From NCBI GenBank assembly GCA_051004015.1, contig JBPCKT010000124.1, positions 1-30,140 of the forward strand: 30,140 nucleotides of DNA, read 5' to 3'. Source of the stretch: SXOA01 sp051004015 (GTDB taxonomy: Bacteria; Planctomycetota; Planctomycetia; Pirellulales; Pirellulaceae). The notes under the pieces are model-generated. The model was given only the letters and a program-made list of their open reading frames with translations, had not been told where the DNA came from and ran no database searches. Below are positions 24,932 to 30,140 of this stretch, piece after piece (the first letter of the stretch is position 1; each line of letters begins with the position of its first letter). The position numbers and the translations under genes are program-made.

Positions 24932-26515
24932 ATGCGAGGACAAAAGTCCAGAATCCGCCCCGTTCAATCCGACCGGCCCGATAGGGACGCCCTTGCCGCG
25001 ATGGCAGGCCCTGGCGGGTTTGTCCTCTTCTGCGAACGCCTGCTGATAAAACACCCCAAGCACGGCCTGGTCCTCTGGGGGCTGGTTGCGGCTCCCCACC
25101 AGCGGGAATGGGTACAGGCCCTGGCCCCCGCGCTTTCCGATCTGGCCGCCGGGAAGCCTGCCGACGATGAGGCTGTCCGCAAGTTCTGGCTGGAAGGGAC
25201 GAAGGGCGCGGCAAAAGATACGATTCTCGCCGCTGCCGTGCTGTGGCTGGCGGTATTCTCCTCTCAGCCCCTGACAATCCAAATCGCGGCTGCCGATGCC
25301 GATCAATCTGATGAGCTGCGGAAGGCTGGCAAGACGTGGCTGCACAATAACGCCTGGCTCAATGACCGGGCTGAAATCCAGAACTGGCGGATCCTCGGTA
25401 CGTCCAATGGGGTGGAGGCCCTGATCGTGGCGGCCGATGTTGCCGGAAGCCACGGGGCTCGGCCCGATATGCTGATCGTGAATGAGTGCAGCCACATTGA
25501 GAAATGGGAGTTTGTCGAGAACCTCGCGGACAATGCCAGCAAAGTCCCGCACGGCGTTGTCATCGTCGCGACAAATGCCGGCTTCACTAATACGCCAGCA
25601 TTCAAATGGCGAGAGCTGGCCCGCACGTCCCCGCGGTGGAGCTACCATCAATTCGACCAGCCAGCCCCCTGGCTCGCGGCCGATGAGATTGAAGAGGCCC
25701 GCATCCGCAACAGTTCCGAGCGATTCCAGCGGCTTTGGTTTGGCAAGTGGAGCAGTGGCAACGGGGACGCCATTGGCGAAGCCGATATTGAGGCCTGCAC
25801 CGTCCTCGGCGGCCCGCTGGTTCGCAATGTTCATACTCGTGGGTATCGTTTTTTTGCCGGCTTGGACCTGGGAATTTCACATGACCACGCCGCCCTTGTC
25901 GTCCTCGGCATCAAGTCGGGCTCCGGCAAGGTGACGCTGGCCAACTGCTTTAGTTGGAAGCCGCCTCGGGGCGGGCAAATCAACCTGCAAGAAGTGGAAA
26001 ACAAGGTCCGCTGGGTGAAGCAAGTCTACGGCATCGAGCGGCTTTTCTACGATGGTCATCAAGCCCAACACATGGCCCAGCGGCTGCGGACGTTTGGGGT
26101 TGTGTGTGAGGAAATAATCTTCTCCGCGGCCACGCTCAATAACATCGCGGTTTGCCTCATGGGTGCCTTCAAAACTCAAACCCTTGAGCTTTATGACGAT
26201 CCCGAACTCAAGCGCGACTTCCTGCGCCTTACCATCGAGGAACGCCCCTGGGGCCACAAGCTGACAGCAGCAAGCGACGTGAACGGCCATGCTGACCGGG
26301 CAATGGCGACGGCAATAGCGCTGCCGTTCGTCCAGAAGTGGGCCACGCTGCACTCAGAAAGCGGCTGGAACCCGACCTCAATGTACGTCGGCCCGGCACA
26401 CGCGGCGCGGCTTGGCATTGTGACCAGCGGCAGGAGTTGGCGTGAAAACGACTTGCGAATGACGCATCCCGGAATGCCGGATGGCTACTACAGCCGCGTC
26501 GCCCGCGAACGTTGA
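24932..26515 (+). CDS. Phage terminase large subunit
   Basis: This 527-aa protein is in the usual length range for TerL. It has an ATPase with an unusual Walker A, E-G-T-K-G-A-A-K-D-T (88-97), Walker B D-M-L-I-V-N-E (179-185) and a coupling-motif-like V-I-V-A-T-N-A (210-216). The nuclease domain is RNase-H-like, with A-G-L-D-L-G-I-S-H-D-H-A (309-320). Later acidic positions occur in F-Y-D-G-H-Q-A and N-G-H-A-D-R-A-M-A-T-A. It would package the element's DNA into a procapsid. All nuclease acids are present, so it looks functional. No portal gene follows; the next genes run on the opposite strand and overlap this one by 28 bp. Confidence 0.85.
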   Translation: MRGQKSRIRPVQSDRPDRDALAAMAGPGGFVLFCERLLIKHPKHGLVLWGLVAAPHQREWVQALAPALSDLAAGKPADDEAVRKFWLEGTKGAAKDTILAAAVLWLAVFSSQPLTIQIAAADADQSDELRKAGKTWLHNNAWLNDRAEIQNWRILGTSNGVEALIVAADVAGSHGARPDMLIVNECSHIEKWEFVENLADNASKVPHGVVIVATNAGFTNTPAFKWRELARTSPRWSYHQFDQPAPWLAADEIEEARIRNSSERFQRLWFGKWSSGNGDAIGEADIEACTVLGGPLVRNVHTRGYRFFAGLDLGISHDHAALVVLGIKSGSGKVTLANCFSWKPPRGGQINLQEVENKVRWVKQVYGIERLFYDGHQAQHMAQRLRTFGVVCEEIIFSAATLNNIAVCLMGAFKTQTLELYDDPELKRDFLRLTIEERPWGHKLTAASDVNGHADRAMATAIALPFVQKWATLHSESGWNPTSMYVGPAHAARLGIVTSGRSWRENDLRMTHPGMPDGYYSRVARER

Positions 26516-26814
26516 TTTTGCCGTTTCTTTCCGTCCCTTCCCTTTCGTGGTTCATTTTTTGCCCTCACTGCCGGCGAGGTGTCATCGGATGACACCTGTT
26601 TGCGAACGTCGCCGACGAAATTGACGCTCACCCCAGCCTGCTCCGCAATCTTGCTGTCGCTCCACTTCACCCACTCGTCATCATTCAGCAACGCCAGCAC
26701 GGAGTTCCGCTTGTCCGCGTTCGTTCGCTTGAGGCCGTGGGTGGAATTGGCCCCAGCCGCAAACAAAATGGCGTCTCTCACAGTGCCGTTGTGGACTTTC
26801 GACGCCAGAGACAC
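26488..26814 (-). CDS. ParB-family protein lacking the ParB domain
   Basis: This 108-aa protein starts at GTG 26814, 12 bases after the stop of the upstream gene. An in-frame TAG immediately upstream excludes a longer form. The sequence G-T-V-R-D-A-I-L-F-A-A-G-A-N-S-T-H-G-L-K-R-T-N-A-D-K-R and the later W-V-K-W-S-D-S-K-I-A-E-Q-A-G-V-S match the segment that follows the ParB/sulfiredoxin domain in a common family of phage and planctomycete proteins, including its HTH. The N-terminal nuclease/CTPase-like domain is absent. It may be a stand-alone DNA-binding module or a 5'-truncated remnant. The 3' end overlaps the terminase gene convergently. Confidence 0.62.
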   Translation of the reverse strand: MSLASKVHNGTVRDAILFAAGANSTHGLKRTNADKRNSVLALLNDDEWVKWSDSKIAEQAGVSVNFVGDVRKQVSSDDTSPAVRAKNEPRKGRDGKKRQNQRSRATRL

Positions 26815-26826
26815 GAAGGGGATCGG

Positions 26827-27666
26827 CTAGCGTGGCGGCCGCTTCGCTCGGTGATCGTCGGGGATTATCGGCGGGCTTCTGCGGGGGGCACCGGAAACAT
26901 GCCCCGGCATCCCCGGCATCCCCCGATCCCTGAACGCGGCGTCCTCCGCAGAACGTCGTTCGGCATAACGTCGTTCGGTTTCGCGCTCCGCGGCGGCGCG
27001 CTCCGCAGAACGTCGTTCGGTTTCGCGCCTCGCGGCGGCGTCGCGCTCCGCGGCGGCGTCACGCTCCGCAGAAAGTCGATTGACGGTCTCGGTCGAGGGA
27101 AGCCTGCTTTGGAGCAATTCGGCGTACCGGTTGGCCGACTGTCGCGATATTTCGCGTTGTTTTTCCAGCTCCTTGTTCGACGTTTCCGCTAAGTCAACGA
27201 GCGAAGCAGGACAGGCATCAACGACCTTGCCGTTCTCGATGACAAAATAGCAGTCCACCAGAATCTGGCCGCCAAGCATTTGCGTTCGGTATTTGAGCCT
27301 GGTCACGGAGACTCCCGGCCCCTTATGTTCCGTTGTAATCCATTGAATTTTTTCTTTTTCGACAGCCAGCCACCTGACTTCCTCCCATTGGCTACTGTTG
27401 TTGTTTTCCTTTAGCCACGCCCTGACCGCCTGTTGCTCGGGCGTGCCAACCAGTCGCGCCGGCTGAATCACGATTTGCCTGCCGGTGAATGTCGAGACGA
27501 CAAGGGCGGCAACGGAAACGCCACCTGCCGCCAACAGCACAAGGGCAATAACGACCGTCGCCGGGCCAAACTTGCGCCGCGGCTCCGGTGGGGCAGGCCG
27601 ATACCCAACGATTGGCGGCGGGGGGGGAGATGGATTTGGAAGCGGCTGGGGAATGGGATTGCTCAT
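26827..27666 (-). CDS. Single-pass membrane protein with Arg/Glu/Ala coiled coil
   Basis: This 279-aa protein starts at ATG 27666, with AAGG a few bases upstream; longer upstream sequence in frame belongs to the preceding gene. A proline-rich N-terminus (residues 1-30) leads to one transmembrane helix (about 33-60). A compact beta-rich domain follows at about 75-158, containing W-L-A-V-E-K-E-K-I-Q-W-I and Q-I-L-V-D-C-Y-F-V-I-E-N-G-K-V-V-D. A coiled coil at about 162-245 is built from A-E-R-D-A-A, R-E-T-E-R-R and similar units, and the tail is basic. The coiled-coil DNA is internally repetitive. I recognise no family. Five bases separate it from the upstream TM2 gene, so the two products probably act together at the membrane. 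Confidence 0.7.
   Translation of the reverse strand: MSNPIPQPLPNPSPPPPPIVGYRPAPPEPRRKFGPATVVIALVLLAAGGVSVAALVVSTFTGRQIVIQPARLVGTPEQQAVRAWLKENNNSSQWEEVRWLAVEKEKIQWITTEHKGPGVSVTRLKYRTQMLGGQILVDCYFVIENGKVVDACPASLVDLAETSNKELEKQREISRQSANRYAELLQSRLPSTETVNRLSAERDAAAERDAAARRETERRSAERAAAERETERRYAERRSAEDAAFRDRGMPGMPGHVSGAPRRSPPIIPDDHRAKRPPR
26938..27085. repeat. Internal coding repeats of the coiled-coil gene
   Basis: The 20-bp unit CTCCGCAGAACGTCGTTCGG occurs exactly at 26944-26963 and 27001-27020. Diverged GCGGCGTCGCGCTCCGCGG units fill the rest. They encode the R-E-T-E-R-R/A-E-R-A-A coiled-coil repeats and could change in number by slippage. Confidence 0.7.
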
Positions 27667-27671
27667 TGGAC

Positions 27672-28223
27672 CTACCTTCTCCATGACCTGTTTTGGAAAT
27701 CCGCAACCACGTAGGCGTCGTACATCGCCCATATCCAAAGGGGAATCAAAAAGATGATCGGCAGGCAAATTGTGATGGTGCCTACGCTTAAAATCACGTC
27801 CACGATCAGGGTGATTACGCCCTTCTCGGTCTCTCCGTTGTAGAGCTGTCCGAGTCCAGGAAAAATAAACGAAAGCAAAACGGCGATTGCTGGTTCCCTC
27901 CGGCCGGCTGGGGCGTACGACGGAATGAACGGGGATCCGGGCGGAGGCCCCTGTTGCTGAATCTGCTGGGCGACTCCGCACTTGGGACAAATACTTGCCA
28001 GCGGATGAAGCTCATTCCCACAGGCGAAACAGAATTTGCTTCCTGCCCCCATGTGGGGCGATGAAGTTGAAGGCCGCGTAAGCGGAGGGGGCAGAACTGG
28101 CGGCTTTGAATCGTTCTCGCTCACCGTAAACTCACCACTGCACGTAGGACACCTGTACGACGGGGCAGAACGGACGCCAGTTAAGTCCAGGATTGCTTGG
28201 CAGTGGGGACAGGCGAGCTTCAC
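27672..28223 (-). CDS. Double zinc-ribbon TM2-domain membrane protein
   Basis: I place the start at GTG 28223-28221 (183 aa), because the zinc ribbon begins at once and the preceding frame (open to a GTG at 28469) does not look like protein. The first ribbon is C5-P-H-C8 with C25-P-T-C28. After a proline-rich linker comes a second ribbon, C65-F-A-C68 with C79-P-K-C82. The TM2 domain (about 111-178) has A-V-L-L-S-F-I-F-P-G-L-G-Q-L-Y-N-G, a second hydrophobic helix and the D-A-Y-V-V-A-D end. TM2 proteins are small membrane proteins of unclear function. This gene heads the reverse-strand cargo operon of the mobile element. The start is uncertain; the domains are not. Confidence 0.8.
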   Translation of the reverse strand: MKLACPHCQAILDLTGVRSAPSYRCPTCSGEFTVSENDSKPPVLPPPLTRPSTSSPHMGAGSKFCFACGNELHPLASICPKCGVAQQIQQQGPPPGSPFIPSYAPAGRREPAIAVLLSFIFPGLGQLYNGETEKGVITLIVDVILSVGTITICLPIIFLIPLWIWAMYDAYVVADFQNRSWRR

Positions 28224-28461
28224 GTTCGTGACTTTCGTGAGGGGCGGCCGGTGGAGTTTAACCGATTCCGCCCCAAAAAGCGCCTGGTTCCTCCCCTTGG
28301 CCGGCTTTTCGACCTGCCGGCAAAGTGACCACCAGTGGGGGGACCACCGGACGCGGACGGGACGACGTTCTCCCACCTCGGGGAGGCGGTGCATCAAGAT
28401 GTCGCTGAGGCTGCCCGCGCACAACGGCAAAGTCGCAACTCCCGTTCGCCAGCGCTCTATT
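28224..28461. other. Stretch upstream of the TM2 gene without a clear gene
   Basis: The reverse-strand frame stays open here in phase with the TM2 gene, but its residues do not look like a domain and I treat it as untranslated. If the GTG at 28469 were used instead, the TM2 protein would gain about 82 residues. Confidence 0.4.
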
Positions 28462-28521
28462 TCATGCACAATCGAAGTCGGCCAGCATCACTCCCCCGAT
28501 AATCAACTCGGCATTGGTCAT
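28462..28521 (-). CDS. Possible 19-aa micro-ORF
   Basis: ATG 28521 to TGA 28462 encodes M-T-N-A-E-L-I-I-G-G-V-M-L-A-D-F-D-C-A. A GGGGAG stretch lies about eight bases upstream, a plausible ribosome-binding site, and the stop overlaps an in-frame GTG of the longer TM2 reading. It could be a leader peptide or chance. Confidence 0.25.
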   Translation of the reverse strand: MTNAELIIGGVMLADFDCA

Positions 28522-28525
28522 GTCG

Positions 28526-28738
28526 TCATCTCCCCGCCGACCAAGCCGCATAGTTCGCCCTGTACGCCATTTCGTTCTGCGCCGCATGGAGGCCGGCAAC
28601 GAGCTGGGCATTGGCTTGGTATTTTTGACAGGAAACTCGACAACGATTGAAGGCGATCCGCTCCCGGCGGGCCGCACAATTGACCGCGGCACAATACGAG
28701 ATGGAGGCGCGGGCTTCGTATGCGGTGCGTCCGGCGGG
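28526..28738 (-). other. Open frame without a usable start, possible small gene
   Basis: From just after a TAA at 28741-28739 the reverse strand stays open for about 70 codons to a TGA at 28528-28526. The translation is Ala/Arg-rich with several cysteines and looks protein-like (for example A-R-R-E-R-I-A-F-N-R-C-R-V). Its only ATG is near the end and no GTG or TTG start is seen. It may be a decayed gene, a frameshifted extension or coincidence. Confidence 0.25.
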
Positions 28739-28747
28739 TTATTCGTA

Positions 28748-28954
28748 CTAGGCTTTCCGCTTTTGCTTCTTTTTGAGCGATTCGACTTCCTCATCCAATC
28801 GCTGCACCTCTTTTACGAGTCGCTCCAGCGTATCGTAGGCGGTCTTTCGCTCGCTGTAGCTGGGCGGACCTTTCTTCCCCTCGTGCATAATGACGGATCG
28901 CTCGGCCCGTATCATTGTCAGGATGGCCATTAGGTCGCTTCTCAGGAATGACAT
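28748..28954 (-). CDS. Small coiled-coil protein
   Basis: This 68-aa protein starts at ATG 28954, preceded by GAGGAG in a good position; an in-frame start at 29089 would overlap the XRE gene. The N-terminal part is S-F-L-R-S-D-L-M-A-I-L-T-M-I-R-A-E-R-S. The C-terminal half is a coiled coil with leucines spaced by heptads (Y-D-T-L-E-R-L-V-K-E-V-Q-R-L-D-E-E-V-E-S), ending in a lysine cluster. The function is unknown. It lies just downstream of the XRE repressor gene on the same strand and may be co-transcribed. Confidence 0.6.
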   Translation of the reverse strand: MSFLRSDLMAILTMIRAERSVIMHEGKKGPPSYSERKTAYDTLERLVKEVQRLDEEVESLKKKQKRKA

Positions 28955-29018
28955 TTTGTGTTGCTCCTCGGGTGAAACCGGCACCCTACCAAACCGCCGG
29001 GGAAAAAGCGACTGGCCG

Positions 29019-29228
29019 CTACTTCTTTTTCGCCGGCTTCTTCTCCGGCTGCAACTCAAGGCCAAAGTGCTCTGCCAGTTTGGCGGCAACTGAAAATTTG
29101 ATGTCGTTCCCGGCCCGAAACCTGGATATCGTCGGCTGCGATACGTGGATCAGCTTTGCGAGGGCGTTGTCGGACAGGCCGGAGTCCTGAACTGTCTTTC
29201 TGAGGGCGTCTATCAGGCTCGTGGTCAT
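29019..29228 (-). CDS. XRE/Cro-CI-type repressor
   Basis: This 69-aa protein starts at ATG 29228. It is a minimal single-domain XRE protein with the HTH N-A-L-A-K-L-I-H-V-S-Q-P-T-I-S-R-F-R-A-G (about 21-40), followed by L-A-E-H-F-G-L-E-L and a lysine-rich tail. No clear ribosome-binding site precedes the ATG. Two identical palindromic operators lie 13-51 bp upstream of its start and overlap a strong promoter reading away from it. It is therefore likely the switch repressor controlling the rightward genes, and perhaps itself. Confidence 0.9.
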   Translation of the reverse strand: MTTSLIDALRKTVQDSGLSDNALAKLIHVSQPTISRFRAGNDIKFSVAAKLAEHFGLELQPEKKPAKKK

Positions 29229-29240
29229 TTTGACTGGTTA

Positions 29241-29254
29241 ATACAGAAGTGTAT
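29241..29254. promoter_or_regulatory. XRE operator O1
   Basis: ATACAGAAGTGTAT is a palindrome with arms ATACA and TGTAT around a four-base spacer. It is identical to O2, and its last base is the first base of the rightward -35 element. Confidence 0.8.
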
Positions 29255-29282
29255 TGACGAAGGTGATACAGAAGTGTATAAC
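29254..29282 (+). promoter_or_regulatory. Rightward promoter between the operators
   Basis: TTGACG (29254-29259) and TATAAC (29277-29282) are 17 bases apart, close to the sigma70 consensus. Operator O2 covers most of the spacer and the first three bases of the -10, and O1 abuts the -35. Bound repressor should exclude RNA polymerase. Confidence 0.75.
29266..29279. promoter_or_regulatory. XRE operator O2
   Basis: This second exact copy of ATACAGAAGTGTAT begins 25 bp after the start of O1. That is about two and a half helical turns, so the two sites face roughly opposite sides of the DNA. It overlaps the -10 box of the rightward promoter. Confidence 0.8.
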
Positions 29283-29316
29283 CATCGTCGGCCGCGAAAT
29301 CTTTGGGTTTTGTTGG

Positions 29317-29344
29317 TTGACTTTCGGATTCTCGCGGCTAGTAC
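29317..29344 (+). promoter_or_regulatory. Promoter of the 83-aa gene, twin A
   Basis: TTGACT and TAGTAC are separated by 16 bases, and the -35 box is the end of the 14-bp block TTTTGTTGGTTGAC. The same block and spacing recur at 29717-29753, so the two small genes downstream probably share a transcription signal. Confidence 0.55.
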
Positions 29345-29396
29345 CGCAAAAGCCCGGCCGCTGTGGCGGGGCAAAACCCTTTCAGGAGAGTCTATC

Positions 29397-29648
29397 ATGA
29401 GCACGGTCATTGCAAAGAAGAAGGGCGGCAAGAAGAAGGCTGCCGCGTCCGAGTCCATGCCCGCCAAGTCGCCGGAACACTTTCCGCCGCTGCTGCTGGG
29501 CATCTACGACGTTGACGGCAAGCTCTGTCGCGTTGTCCAGCAAAACGATCCGCGAAACGCATTCATTCGCGCCTTCAACGAAATGACGTTTACCCGCGGC
29601 GCTATTGCCGCGCCATTGAAGGCTGGAAATGTCCAGGCGATAGCCTGA
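29397..29648 (+). CDS. Small protein with Lys/Ala-rich N-terminus
   Basis: This 83-aa protein starts at ATG 29397, preceded by AGGAG eight bases upstream. The first 25 residues are Lys/Ala-rich (A-K-K-K-G-G-K-K-K-A-A-A). A small domain follows: P-P-L-L-L-G-I-Y-D-V-D-G-K-L-C-R-V-V-Q-Q-type residues, then N-A-F-I-R-A-F-N-E-M-T-F. I recognise no family. It is the first gene after the XRE-controlled rightward promoter and also has a local promoter. Confidence 0.65.
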   Translation: MSTVIAKKKGGKKKAAASESMPAKSPEHFPPLLLGIYDVDGKLCRVVQQNDPRNAFIRAFNEMTFTRGAIAAPLKAGNVQAIA

Positions 29649-29725
29649 GCCTCGGCCAAATCATCCCTCCCCCGCCTGGGAATCTGCCCGGCGGGGGAAT
29701 CTGGAAAATCTTTCCATTTTGTTGG

Positions 29726-29753
29726 TTGACCGGCGCGGAGTTGTACTTATTAC
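29726..29753 (+). promoter_or_regulatory. Promoter of the second small gene, twin B
   Basis: TTGACC and TATTAC are separated by 16 bases, again preceded by TTTTGTTGG as in the promoter at 29317-29344. It lies 38 bp before the start codon at 29791. Confidence 0.6.
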
Positions 29754-29790
29754 CTCTTGGAAACGCAAGTCAACAGAAGGAGAAGCCGCC

Positions 29791-30042
29791 ATGTTCCCAG
29801 TCGAAAAAAAGCCTCGCCCGCGTCCGAATCGCCCCAGCCCCATCGATCACGGTGCCCTTGCTGCTCTGGCTGCCATCCTCGACCGGCTCGTCACCCACGT
29901 CATCGATCCCCACCTGGCCCGCCAAGAGGCTGCCGTTCGGGAGATGGAGGCGGAACTCGACCGGCGGGCCGCTGTGAGGGCGGAGCGGCGGCGGGCTCAG
30001 ATGGCGGCCATCGCCACGGCCTACGCACCGATTTTGCGTTAG
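29791..30042 (+). CDS. Small Arg/Ala-rich helical protein
   Basis: This 83-aa protein starts at ATG 29791 after AGAAGGAGAAG, a strong ribosome-binding site. A basic, proline-rich N-terminus (V-E-K-K-P-R-P-R-P-N-R-P) leads to a long helix, A-L-A-A-L-A-A-I-L-D-R-L, then an Ala/Arg/Glu-rich predicted coiled coil (M-E-A-E-L-D-R-R-A-A-V-R-A-E-R-R). I recognise no family. The basic helical composition would fit a nucleic-acid-binding or scaffold-like small protein. Confidence 0.65.
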   Translation: MFPVEKKPRPRPNRPSPIDHGALAALAAILDRLVTHVIDPHLARQEAAVREMEAELDRRAAVRAERRRAQMAAIATAYAPILR

Positions 30043-30140
30043 AAGTCGTGAATCGGTATGATCTTCCGTCGAGCACGGGGTTGTGAGTCGCGGCTGGGAT
30101 GCCGTGGAGCCTCGGTCTGGTGCTAGCGGAGGGATTGGCC

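Noticed and set aside
26938..27085. Direct repeats considered as a CRISPR array
   Set aside because: Units are in frame within a coding sequence, differ in spacing, and have no unique spacers or cas genes.
30083..30140. Possible start of a gene (GTG 30083) running off the window end
   Set aside because: Only about 19 codons are visible, with no clear ribosome-binding site, so it cannot be judged.

Overview
The window looks like a chromosomal segment of a planctomycete (Planctomycetota; Pirellulales- or Gemmatales-like, class not fixed by sequence alone). The main evidence is a reverse-strand block typical of the phylum: a DUF1549/DUF1553 protein with a CxxxxCH motif, a Tat-type DUF1501 protein and a secreted PPC-domain protein. 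A 45-aa protein with the planctomycete-style F-S-L-R-G plus hydrophobic signature, a large polytopic protein of planctomycete type, and high-GC DNA with many GTG starts and GTGA/ATGA overlaps agree with this.

Layout. 1-1676 (+): the 3' part of a MoxR AAA ATPase, then a translationally coupled DUF433/PIN-like pair resembling a toxin-antitoxin module. 1678-4160 (-): an operon of TetR regulator, ABC1/AarF-type kinase and SRPBCC protein, with two matching 14-bp palindromes upstream. 4267-4419: dispersed-type repeats. 4428-6634 (+): an MBL-fold hydrolase, a GNAT acetyltransferase, a small membrane protein and a VOC protein. 6905-11167 (+): a complete type III restriction-modification system whose Mod subunit has an apparently AT-richer centre. 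11168-11936: a 45-aa membrane protein gene, then repeat-rich DNA with an orphan sigma70-like promoter, two GACTTACG palindromes and a 21-bp hairpin. 11937-13967 (-): citrate/2-methylcitrate synthase and methylisocitrate lyase, consistent with the 2-methylcitrate cycle. 14012-15777: a repeat and a polytopic membrane protein. 15752-21420 (-): the planctomycete secreted-protein operon.

21576 to the window end appears to be an integrated mobile element. A tRNA-Leu(UAG) gene is intact only through its anticodon loop and then breaks. It is followed by an excisionase-type HTH protein, a chimeric helicase (DnaB N-terminal domain joined to a RepA-type ATPase), a conserved-looking small protein overlapping a second HTH protein, and small and large terminase subunits. 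No portal, capsid, tail or integrase gene is seen before the window ends. After the terminase comes a reverse-strand cargo block: a double zinc-ribbon TM2 membrane protein, a single-pass protein with an Arg/Glu/Ala coiled coil, and a ParB-family protein lacking its ParB domain. A control region then holds an XRE repressor, two identical operators overlapping a strong rightward promoter, and two small genes behind near-identical promoters.

The best candidate for something undescribed is this terminase-bearing element with its membrane/zinc-ribbon cargo. It resembles a phage satellite or divergent prophage, but the window is too short to tell which.
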